From Pontibacter mangrovi (GTDB lineage Bacteria > Bacteroidota > Bacteroidia > Cytophagales > Hymenobacteraceae): a stretch of 64,000 bases of DNA. Location: the NCBI RefSeq assembly GCF_006385705.1, contig NZ_VFRQ01000005.1, positions 1-64,000 on the forward strand. The letters are read 5' to 3'. The position numbers were made by a program, and so were the translations under genes. Below, piece after piece: positions 55,861-63,294 of the stretch (position 1 is the first letter of the stretch; every line of letters begins with the position of its first letter). The notes under the pieces were generated by a model that saw only the letters and a list, made by a program, of their open reading frames with translations, was not told the origin of the DNA and made no database searches.

Positions 55861-55910
55861 GTGGCCTGCCTGTGCCAAACCTGTTGGGTGGCTGGGGCAG
55901 GCCACTTTTT
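55861..55910 (+). terminator. aldolase gene terminator followed by heptamer pair
   Basis: GTGGCCTGCC (55861-55870) and GGCAGGCCAC (55896-55905) followed by T5. Directly after it, TATACTT (55916-55922) and AAGTATA (55930-55936) form an inverted pair. Confidence 0.85.
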
Positions 55911-55973
55911 GATTTTATACTTTACTGTTAAGTATAGCCATAACTTTAATGTGCAGAACGCACGCCGTTAACT

Positions 55974-56873
55974 ATGATGCCTTGGTTTAAAAGAGCTGAT
56001 AAAGGAATCCAGACGCCTACTGAGCAAAAGAAGGAAACCCCGGACGGACTTTGGTACAAATGCCCTAGCTGCAAAACCGTGACCAGTATGGCCGAGCACC
56101 GCAAGAACCTGAACACTTGCGTGCAGTGCGGCCACCACGACCGTATCGGGTCTAAAGAGTACTTTGCCATTTTGTTTGACGACAACGAGTTTACGGAGCT
56201 GGACGAGAACCTGACCTCAGGCGACCCACTTAACTTCGTGGACTCCAAGCCATACCCGCAGCGTATTGCCGCCACCCAAAAGGCCACCGGCCTGAAAGAC
56301 GCGGTGCGCACAGCCTACGGCAAAATAAATGGCCAGAACCTGACCATCGCCTGTATGGACTTTGCCTTTATCGGCGGCTCGATGGGCTCGGTGGTTGGCG
56401 AGAAAATTGCCCGCGCCATTGACCACGCCCGCAAAACCCGCACGCCTTTTCTGATGATCTCGAAGTCAGGTGGCGCGCGTATGATGGAGGCCGGCTTCTC
56501 GCTGATGCAGATGGCAAAGACCTCGGCCAAGCTGGCGCTGCTGAGCGAAGAGAAACTGCCATACATCTCCCTGCTGACCGACCCAACCACAGGTGGCGTA
56601 ACAGCCTCTTATGCCATGCTGGGCGACTTTAACATTGCCGAGCCGGGCGCCCTGATCGGTTTTGCCGGTCCGCGCGTGATCAAGGAGACCATTGGCAAGG
56701 ACCTGCCGAAGGGCTTTCAGAGCGCTGAGTTCGTGCTGGAGCACGGCTTCCTGGACTTTATCATCGACCGCAAGCAGCTGAAGGCCCGCCTGAGCGAGCT
56801 GCTGAGCATGGTGCTGCTGCCGGAGGACGTGACGGTGCCTGCCAAGAACAAAAAAGCCGAGAAAGCTTCCTGA
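55974..56873 (+). CDS. accD: acetyl-CoA carboxylase carboxyltransferase subunit beta
   Basis: 299 residues with the N-terminal zinc ribbon Cys30-Cys33 (KCPSCK) and Cys49-Cys52 (CVQCGHH), followed by the carboxyltransferase fold ([60 protein letters not shown]). With AccA it moves the carboxyl group from biotin to acetyl-CoA, the first step of fatty acid synthesis. Two adjacent ATG codons occur at the start. accA, accB and accC are not in the window. A terminator follows at 56898-56932. Confidence 0.97.
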   Translation: MMPWFKRADKGIQTPTEQKKETPDGLWYKCPSCKTVTSMAEHRKNLNTCVQCGHHDRIGSKEYFAILFDDNEFTELDENLTSGDPLNFVDSKPYPQRIAATQKATGLKDAVRTAYGKINGQNLTIACMDFAFIGGSMGSVVGEKIARAIDHARKTRTPFLMISKSGGARMMEAGFSLMQMAKTSAKLALLSEEKLPYISLLTDPTTGGVTASYAMLGDFNIAEPGALIGFAGPRVIKETIGKDLPKGFQSAEFVLEHGFLDFIIDRKQLKARLSELLSMVLLPEDVTVPAKNKKAEKAS

Positions 56874-56897
56874 TAGAAGTATAAACTGCCATTGCAG

Positions 56898-56932
56898 AAC
56901 CTGCCCGCAGTAAACGGGCAGGTTTTTTTTAT
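56898..56932 (+). terminator. accD terminator
   Basis: AACCTGCCCG (56898-56907) and CGGGCAGGTT (56915-56924) followed by T8, 24 bases past the accD stop codon. Confidence 0.9.
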
Positions 56933-57086
56933 GCCTCCCAAAGAATATAAGGTAAGGCAAATATTAAACAGCCGGTATATACGTTTTGGCACAAGAGTTG
57001 CGTTTGCAGGTGTAAGCGGGGCAACAGCCTTGCGCCAATAGCAGAAACTAAAAACAACAAACACACATTTACCAAATTCTACAACC

Positions 57087-57818
57087 ATGAAATTCCTTAA
57101 ACTATCCCTGAGTGCCATGTTGGCTACTACCATGTTGTTCTCCTCTTGTAAAACAACGGCCCCTGCTGCTGGCTCAGGAAATACAGAAACCACTACCCAG
57201 ACACAAAAGAAAGGGATGAGCAAAACCACTAAGGGCGGCTTGATTGGAGCCGGTGGTGGAGCAGTGCTGGGCGGTTTGATTGGTAACAGGCTGGGCAACA
57301 CTGCCGCCGGTGCCATTGTGGGTGCCGCGGTGGGTGGCGCAACAGGTGCAGTTATTGGCCGCCGCATGGATAAGCAGGCTGAGGAACTGGAGAAGTCGAT
57401 GGAAAACGCCAATGTGGAGCGCGTGGGCGAGGCCATCCGTGTGAACTTCGACTCGGGTATACTTTTCGCGGTGAACTCTGCGGAACTGAGCGCCTCTGCC
57501 AAGCAGGACATCCAGAAGCTGGCCAAAACACTGCAGAACTACCCTGGCACCGACGTGATTATTGAAGGCCACACCGATAACACCGGCTCTTACGAGCTGA
57601 ACCAGAAACTGTCGGAGCGCCGTGCGCAGGCTGTAAAGACCTATGCCCAAGGCCTGGGTGTAGACGGCTCGCGCCTGCAGGCCAAAGGCTATAGCTACGA
57701 TCAGCCGATCGCTGACAACACTACCGCTGAGGGCCGTTCGCAGAACCGCCGCGTAGAGATCATCATTGTGGCGAACGAAGAGCTGAAGAAAGCCGCTGAA
57801 AACGGCGAGCTGGAGTAA
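57087..57818 (+). CDS. OmpA-family lipoprotein, copy 1
   Basis: 243 residues. Lipobox SSC (Cys near residue 21) anchors it in the outer membrane. A glycine-zipper region (about 47-95; GLIGAGGGAVLGGLIGN) precedes the C-terminal OmpA peptidoglycan-binding domain (about 110-235), whose TDVIIEGHTDNTGSYELN segment carries the key aspartate and whose GRSQNRRVEI holds the key arginine. It links outer membrane and peptidoglycan, similar to YiaD/Pal-type proteins. A close paralogue follows at 58090. A hairpin at 57842-57882 ends this transcript. Confidence 0.92.
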   Translation: MKFLKLSLSAMLATTMLFSSCKTTAPAAGSGNTETTTQTQKKGMSKTTKGGLIGAGGGAVLGGLIGNRLGNTAAGAIVGAAVGGATGAVIGRRMDKQAEELEKSMENANVERVGEAIRVNFDSGILFAVNSAELSASAKQDIQKLAKTLQNYPGTDVIIEGHTDNTGSYELNQKLSERRAQAVKTYAQGLGVDGSRLQAKGYSYDQPIADNTTAEGRSQNRRVEIIIVANEELKKAAENGELE

Positions 57819-57841
57819 TTATACTTTACCTGATCTACTGG

Positions 57842-57882
57842 CAGCGCCTGTCCCTTTTGCGGGGGCAGGCGCTGTTGTTTTT
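57842..57882 (+). terminator. terminator after OmpA copy 1
   Basis: CAGCGCCTG (57842-57850) pairs with CAGGCGCTG (57866-57874), followed by TTGTTTTTG. A heptamer TATACTT lies between the stop and the hairpin. Confidence 0.8.
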
Positions 57883-58089
57883 GCGGATAACTTACTTATA
57901 TAAAAGTCGTTATAAAATCTACATGTAAGCTTTAACTAGTTGTGCGCCAGGTAAAAGTATGCTGGCACAGTGGTTTTTTCGGTGCTTTAGTGCAAAATGT
58001 TGTCCGTAACTTTATACAACATTTTCTGAATATTTGAAGTAAAAGGTGCAAGATCTCTGGAAACAAAACAGAAGACAAAAACAAGAGAC

Positions 58090-58776
58090 ATGAAAAACTT
58101 TAGAATAAACTTATCGATACTGGCAATCATTGCCGTTTTAATTTCATCGTGTGCCTCTAGCCGTGAGGGCGGAGGCATGAGCAAAACCGCTAAGGGTGGT
58201 ATAATTGGTGCCGGTTCCGGTGCTGTGGTAGGTGGTGTGGTAGGCAAAGTGGCCGGTAACACTGCCGCAGGCGCTATTATCGGTGCCGCTGTAGGTGGTA
58301 CTGCCGGTGCCCTGATTGGCCGCCGCATGGACAAGCAGGCCGAGGAGCTGCGCCGTGACCTGGAAGGCGCGCAGGTTGAGCGTGTAGGCGAAGGCATCAA
58401 AATCACCTTCGACTCTGGCATCCTGTACCCGACCAACTCTGCAGAGCTGCAGTCGAACGCTAAAACGGAGATCACGCAGCTGGCCGCCACACTTAAGAAG
58501 TATCCGGATACCAACATCCTGATAGAGGGCCACACCGACAACACCGGCACACGCGAAATCAACCAGCCGCTGTCGGAGCGCCGTGCGCAGTCTGTAGCGG
58601 ATTACCTGGCCATGAACGGCGTAGACCGTAGCCGCATGACGACCATGGGCTATGCCGCCGACCAGCCTGTTGCTGACAACAGCACAGCAGAAGGCCGCCG
58701 CCAGAACCGCCGTGTAGAGATTGCCATCTATGCGAACGAGAAAATGAAGAAAGCCGCAGAGCGCGGAGATCTGTAA
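58090..58776 (+). CDS. OmpA-family lipoprotein, copy 2
   Basis: 228 residues with the same layout as copy 1: lipobox SSC (Cys near 21), glycine zipper (GGIIGAGSGAVVGGVVGK), RRMDKQAEELRRDLEGA link and OmpA domain (ILIEGHTDNTGTREIN, GRRQNRRVEI). The shared GRRMDKQAEEL link and VERVGE strand show a tandem duplication. Each copy has its own terminator, so expression may differ. The upstream 271 bases between the copies include the first copy's hairpin. Confidence 0.92.
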   Translation: MKNFRINLSILAIIAVLISSCASSREGGGMSKTAKGGIIGAGSGAVVGGVVGKVAGNTAAGAIIGAAVGGTAGALIGRRMDKQAEELRRDLEGAQVERVGEGIKITFDSGILYPTNSAELQSNAKTEITQLAATLKKYPDTNILIEGHTDNTGTREINQPLSERRAQSVADYLAMNGVDRSRMTTMGYAADQPVADNSTAEGRRQNRRVEIAIYANEKMKKAAERGDL

Positions 58777-58820
58777 TAAAGAATAAGTAGTAGTAGATTG
58801 ATTGGATAATTGGTGATTTA

Positions 58821-58852
58821 CCAGCCGCACGGGGGTGCGGCTGGTTTTTTTT
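58821..58852 (+). terminator. terminator after OmpA copy 2
   Basis: CCAGCCGCAC (58821-58830) and GTGCGGCTGG (58835-58844) followed by T10. Confidence 0.9.
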
Positions 58853-58922
58853 TTGTGCCTGTGGCAAGTGTTTTATACTTATAAAGCCGCCTCGCCAGGC
58901 AACAGGCGACGCGTGTGCGCTG

Positions 58923-59615
58923 CTACGCCATCATCTCGCGCTGGAAAAACACCAGCCGGATAGGGTTGTCAAGCGGGCTTTGGGTAGGGTCGCAGTGGTA
59001 GCCAAACAAGTCCACGCCGTTCAGGTAGGGCAGCAGTTTTTTGTAGTAAGTATGGCCTATATTATCGGGGTTAAAGGTGATGTCGTGGAAGACGGTGGTC
59101 TTTTTCTGGGGCATCTTGTACAGTTTGTCAAAAAGCGCCTCCGGGCGGGCCAGGTCGCCGGAATAGGCGATGCGCTCATCGTCGGCCTCAAAAATGTAGG
59201 CAAAGGTCTGCAGGCCTTCGGAGTGCATGCCGTAGGTGTCTACGCAGGTAATTCCCTCAAAATGCTCCAGCGGCACAAACTCCGCATACTTTGCCGGCTC
59301 CTTCACCTGTATCTCCAGAAACTGCCAAAGCTGCTGCCGGAACTGCTCCGAAGGGTAGATGATCACCGGCTTCGGCGCCTTCTCCACGATGCTCTTGTAC
59401 AGCAGCAGGTTGGCCAGGCTGCCGCAGTGGTCGTTGTGCAGGTGCGTGATGATGATATGGTCCACCTTCTGAACCAGGTTCTTGCGCACCAACTCCGGGA
59501 ACACAGTAAAGCCGCAGTCCACCAGCAGGTGCATGCCTCTAAACGTCAGCATAGCCGCTGAGTTAAGATAGTCGGTGTCGAAGGCACCACCTGTGCCTAA
59601 AAACTTTATCTCCAT
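58923..59615 (-). CDS. MBL-fold metallo-hydrolase (RNase Z-like)
   Basis: 230 residues from ATG 59615, which starts MEIKFLGTGGAFD as in the family; codons to 59714 form an unlikely extension. The metal-binding motif is ITHLHNDHCGSL and later ligands include AYSGDLA and DITF, YHCD. The opening and HLHNDH fit the RNase Z/phosphoribosyl cyclic phosphodiesterase-like side of the superfamily, but the typical RNase Z exosite is absent, so tRNA processing is unlikely. Function unknown. The gene is a single minus-strand unit next to endonuclease III. Confidence 0.8.
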   Translation of the reverse strand: MEIKFLGTGGAFDTDYLNSAAMLTFRGMHLLVDCGFTVFPELVRKNLVQKVDHIIITHLHNDHCGSLANLLLYKSIVEKAPKPVIIYPSEQFRQQLWQFLEIQVKEPAKYAEFVPLEHFEGITCVDTYGMHSEGLQTFAYIFEADDERIAYSGDLARPEALFDKLYKMPQKKTTVFHDITFNPDNIGHTYYKKLLPYLNGVDLFGYHCDPTQSPLDNPIRLVFFQREMMA

Positions 59616-59814
59616 AAAAAATATGTTGCTCTTAGTAGCTTGGTACGAGTTGCCAGCAAGTATAGCGGCCAAAATTGTGGGTTGTTTAACAAGCTGCACC
59701 GCTTCGCGACACAATATACTATAGTTGAGCGATTTATGTGCAGCAAGGCTAGAAATATCTGCTTAACGGAATATAAAGCGGTAACGTAAACACTACCTCA
59801 ATAACACCAAAGCT

Positions 59815-60522
59815 ATGGAAGCCTACCAACTGCCCCCAAACGAAAAAGCCCTGCTGACGCATGAGCTGCTGAATCAGGAGTACAGGCACCGCAAGTTGGA
59901 GCCGCGCCGCAGCCACATGCACGAACTTATCTCTACCATGCTCTCGCACCGCACCAACCACAAGGATGAAGAGAAGGCCTACTATACGATGCTGGAGCGC
60001 TTTGGAGATTGGGACGGCGTGGTAAACGCAGATGTGGACGACCTGGCCGATGCCATCCAAACCACCCGCTACCCCGGCCAGAAAGCACCACAGATACAGC
60101 AGGCCCTGCGCATGATAAAAGAAGAGCGCGGAGAGTATAACATAGATTTTCTGGAGGAACTGCCTGTGCCCGAGGCCATGGCCTGGCTGACAAAAATGCC
60201 GGGAGTAGGCGTAAAGACAGCCACCTTGCTGCTGCTGTTCAACTTTAAAAAGCCTGTGATGCCCGTGGATACGCACGTGTTCCGGATAAGCCAGCGGGTG
60301 GGGCTACTCGGGGCCAAGGTTACGGCCAGCAAGGCCCACGACATACTTTTGGAGATGCTGCCGCCTGAGCCGGAGGAGCTGTATAACTTTCACATACACA
60401 TGCTGCGCCATGGGCAGCGTATCTGCACCTTTTTTAGCCCCAAGTGCGAGGAATGCGTGCTGAACGGCATCTGTAACTACTACCAGGAGGTGCGCCAGAA
60501 AGGAATAGACAAGGCCGCGTAG
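59815..60522 (+). CDS. nth: endonuclease III-like DNA glycosylase
   Basis: 235 residues with helix-hairpin-helix and iron-sulfur features of endonuclease III: catalytic Lys134 in MPGVGVKTATL and Asp152 in PVDTHVFRI, and the [4Fe-4S] loop Cys204-x6-Cys211-x2-Cys214-x5-Cys220. Oxidised pyrimidines are removed from DNA and the strand is nicked (base excision repair). The active region ISTMLSHRTNHKDE differs from the usual LSAQATD, marking a variant branch, so substrate range may differ. A separate canonical Nth could exist elsewhere; that cannot be seen here. Confidence 0.88.
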   Translation: MEAYQLPPNEKALLTHELLNQEYRHRKLEPRRSHMHELISTMLSHRTNHKDEEKAYYTMLERFGDWDGVVNADVDDLADAIQTTRYPGQKAPQIQQALRMIKEERGEYNIDFLEELPVPEAMAWLTKMPGVGVKTATLLLLFNFKKPVMPVDTHVFRISQRVGLLGAKVTASKAHDILLEMLPPEPEELYNFHIHMLRHGQRICTFFSPKCEECVLNGICNYYQEVRQKGIDKAA

Positions 60523-60547
60523 GCTGATACTTGATGCAGCGGAAGTC

Positions 60548-61603
60548 TTAGTTCCTTTTACGCCTGGCTACAGCAATTTTGGTTTTCCGGATTTGCCTGG
60601 CGGTTAGGTAGTGGAGCTTTTCGTTGTACAGGGCCCAGCCGCCCAGTGCGCCAATGGTGCTGCCAATAAGAATATCGTAGAAACGGGCCCTGATAAGGGG
60701 AGTCGGGTCTGATAGCGCTGTGCCTGTCTCGGCCAGGAAAATGGTGAGCACGGTAATAAAAACAGCGGCAACGGCATAGTTGCGCACCACCAGCATCTCC
60801 ACAACAAACTGCAGCAGAATAATGCCAACAGCGATAGCCAGAATAGATGGCTTAAGAAGTAGGATGGCCCAGGTAAGGCCCAGGCCGATGAAGGTGCCCA
60901 GCACGCGCTGCGCGCTCCTTTGCCAAATATGCCGGATACTCACCCCCTGCATCACGGCGGCACATGAAGTAGGCACCCAGTAGGGCTTGTCCAGCTTTAG
61001 AAGGTAAGCCACCAGCAACGACAGCCCTACAAAAAAGCCAAAGGTAAGCGACTCGATAAAGTTTACGTGCGGAGGCTTGGAAAGCACAAGCACCTCTTCG
61101 TGCGCCTGCGTTTTACGCAGTGTTATCAGGCTGTATACAAGGCCAAGAAGGCAGGAGATCATGGTGCCGATGCCGGCAAGGCCAATGTTGTAGGGCACCG
61201 TTGCCAGGTTGTGCGGCATGGCCAGGGCAACGGAGGCAACCAGGATAAAAAAGAAATTGCCCGGCGGGCGCATCATCTTAAGGTAGTACAGCACCAGGTG
61301 CACGGCAAAAGCGAATAGCCCCAGCACCAGCGAGGCTACGTATGGGTTAAACCCAAACAGCAGGCCCACGGCAATAGAAACCAGCATCCCAAAGGAGCAG
61401 GCCATCAGCACCACCATGCGGCGCACAATGCTCTGGGACTGGATGTAAAGTATAACTAGTGCCGTCATGGAGGCGAGCTTGCCCTCCTGCATGTGCCCGG
61501 TAAAATAGCCCGCCAGTACAGGTATGCCCACGCATAAGCTGGCCAGCAGGGCCATGTGCCACTTCCTGTCGGTCTTTTTAAATTCTAAAAGCTGTTTAAG
61601 CAT
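60548..61603 (-). CDS. FUSC-family membrane protein
   Basis: 351 residues from ATG 61603 (MLKQLLEFKK), with the open frame extending 23 codons further to 61672 less likely. Two repeats of about five or six membrane spans each, characteristic of FUSC (fusaric acid resistance/YccS-like) proteins, are separated by a short loop. KPYWVPTSCAAVMQG and GLGLTWAIL are typical of the second half. Aromatic-acid or toxin efflux is known for distant members, but the substrate here is unknown. The hexanucleotide tandem array at 61721-61785 lies 118 bases upstream of this start, within or near its promoter. Confidence 0.82.
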   Translation of the reverse strand: MLKQLLEFKKTDRKWHMALLASLCVGIPVLAGYFTGHMQEGKLASMTALVILYIQSQSIVRRMVVLMACSFGMLVSIAVGLLFGFNPYVASLVLGLFAFAVHLVLYYLKMMRPPGNFFFILVASVALAMPHNLATVPYNIGLAGIGTMISCLLGLVYSLITLRKTQAHEEVLVLSKPPHVNFIESLTFGFFVGLSLLVAYLLKLDKPYWVPTSCAAVMQGVSIRHIWQRSAQRVLGTFIGLGLTWAILLLKPSILAIAVGIILLQFVVEMLVVRNYAVAAVFITVLTIFLAETGTALSDPTPLIRARFYDILIGSTIGALGGWALYNEKLHYLTARQIRKTKIAVARRKRN

Positions 61604-61720
61604 GTGTAAGTATAGGCGCCCTGTGCTATAGGTAACTGCATACGTAAATCGGGCAGCAACAGGTAAGGGCAAAGTTACATGTTTCCTGCGCGGTATGGTA
61701 ACGGCTGCAGCGGACTATCT

Positions 61721-61785
61721 TATAAGTATAAGTATAAGTATAAGTATAAGTATAAGTATAAGTATAAGTATAAGTATAAGTATAA
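61721..61785. repeat. hexanucleotide tandem array (TATAAG)n of about 11 units
   Basis: 65 bases of perfect TATAAG repeats (equivalently AAGTAT), ten complete units plus a partial one. It contains ten overlapping AAGTATA heptamers. It lies between the FUSC start and the terminator of the metalloprotease-like gene. Array length changes by slippage would alter promoter spacing of the FUSC gene. Confidence 0.97.
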
Positions 61786-61828
61786 AGCACACGGGCAACG
61801 GAATGCGCTTCCGTTGCCCGTGTGCTTT
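61784..61828 (-). terminator. perfect 20-bp hairpin terminator
   Basis: Perfect arms AAAGCACACGGGCAACGGAA (61784-61803) and TTCCGTTGCCCGTGTGCTTT (61809-61828) with loop TGCGC. On the minus strand the hairpin exits straight into the heptamer array (ATACTTATACTT). Located 18 bases past the minus-strand stop codon. Confidence 0.85.
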
Positions 61829-61846
61829 TGCTAAGTATGAAGCTTA

Positions 61847-63043
61847 TTACAGCATAACAAGCTGCGATAGGTGTGCATCAAATCGCTCAGCGAACTCCTG
61901 TGCCGACATGATGTGGCCCTGCTTCTGGGCATCATTGGCAAGGTTATAGCCCCACTCTGCGGCGGCCATACGCTGTGTTGGCGTGCCGTGGTGACCAGTG
62001 CTACTAAAGGAGCAGTCGCCGATGTTGAAGAACACCTGCAGGAACTGCTGCACCCTCTTCCACTGCATGGTGGCGCCTCTGGCGTGCGAGAGATAGTAGG
62101 CGGAGTAGGCGTCAGCCATTAGCTCTGTTCTGCGGGTGGCCTCCGGGCTATCCTCACTTCCAAACAGGTTAAGCTCATACTGGATCTGGTGGGCAAACTC
62201 GTGGGCAAGTATGGCTTGCGGGGCCACGTCGCTGTAGCCAACTGCGGCAAAAGCGTCCATGATGCCGTCACCCATGATAATCTTGTCCGGGATGGTGCCA
62301 TACGGGCCAAAGTTGAACCCTTGGAGTGCAAAGGCATTGAAGGTGAAAATAGGGTGATCGCCGCCCCTTAGCTGAGGAATTCCGCTGGCCAGTTCTACCA
62401 TAGCGTCGGCATACACCGCGGCCATTGCTGGCGGCATGCCATAAACCGCCTCGTAGGTACGTGCAACTTTGGCTTTGTTCGTCAGCATGCTGCCATGCAT
62501 GGCTGCCAGCACAATATCCTCCGACGATATATCCCAGAAGCGCTGCAGGTCTTTAAAGGCTTTGGTTACCTGCTTGGTATACTGCCCTTTCACGCCGTAA
62601 TATTGGTTATCAGAGCTGTTCTCAAACACCAGGGCATCATAGGTGGGTAAGTCCAGGGCAGCAAGATTCAGGGCAAACGCGATGTTAGGGTCTAACCTTC
62701 CGTTCGCGTCGAACCAGTCGGCCAGCTGCTCGTCCAGCCACAGGCTGGTGGCAGTGTTTGCGTCACAGTTGGGGTCCTCCTCTATGGCAAGGGCCCGGTT
62801 CACCATGCTGCGGTACTGTGGGTCCGGGTTTGACAAAAGAACAGTGCTGTGCTGGAGCCGCTCTTCAAATCCCTCCGGCAGGGAGGCGCGGAGCGCATCA
62901 GCGTTAATCTGCAGTTCGGAAGAGTGCTGGGCGGAAAAGCCCGCTGTGGCTGGGCTGGTGATGCTTTCCGGTTCCTTCTCGCAGCCCGTCAGGATGAAAA
63001 AAGAAAAGGCAATGCCTGTCGTGATTAGTTTAAGGTGCTTCAT
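61847..63043 (-). CDS. lipoprotein with HEXXH zinc-metallopeptidase site
   Basis: 398 residues. A lipoprotein signal with lipobox LTGC (Cys21) is followed by a disordered stretch and, in the C-terminal half, HEFAHQIQ (His281, Glu282, His285) with TELMADAYSAYY (Glu307) and HHGTPTQRMAAA (His351). This order of HEXXH, downstream Glu and late H-x-T-x-x-x-R-x-x-A resembles the neutral zinc metallopeptidase family of YpfJ. It is probably a surface or periplasmic peptidase; substrate unknown. I do not recognise the N-terminal 250 residues. A strong hairpin and the tandem array follow the gene. Confidence 0.75.
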   Translation of the reverse strand: MKHLKLITTGIAFSFFILTGCEKEPESITSPATAGFSAQHSSELQINADALRASLPEGFEERLQHSTVLLSNPDPQYRSMVNRALAIEEDPNCDANTATSLWLDEQLADWFDANGRLDPNIAFALNLAALDLPTYDALVFENSSDNQYYGVKGQYTKQVTKAFKDLQRFWDISSEDIVLAAMHGSMLTNKAKVARTYEAVYGMPPAMAAVYADAMVELASGIPQLRGGDHPIFTFNAFALQGFNFGPYGTIPDKIIMGDGIMDAFAAVGYSDVAPQAILAHEFAHQIQYELNLFGSEDSPEATRRTELMADAYSAYYLSHARGATMQWKRVQQFLQVFFNIGDCSFSSTGHHGTPTQRMAAAEWGYNLANDAQKQGHIMSAQEFAERFDAHLSQLVML

Positions 63044-63294
63044 AAAACTAATAAAATTGGTTAGATAAATAATTGAAGAAAAGCGCGTTTAAAGAGCTTC
63101 CGAAGATGTTACGGAATTTATGCTCTTAGTTTCAGATAATGTATTATTGGTTATATCGTATACCGCAGAAGGGCACGTTTAGTTCCAATAATTATACTTT
63201 ATCTTTATTCTTTATTGATTATCTAGCCAATTATTAATTTTGAAGCTTATTGTATTTTTAATAGGGTAGGAATATTTAAGTTCTGTTATTTAGA

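Noticed and set aside
61721..61785. Possible CRISPR array
   Set aside because: Units are only six bases with no spacers, and no cas genes are present in the window.
61695..61949. Open frame with repeated Ser-Ile dipeptides
   Set aside because: It is the translation of the hexanucleotide array and runs over a terminator and the end of another gene.
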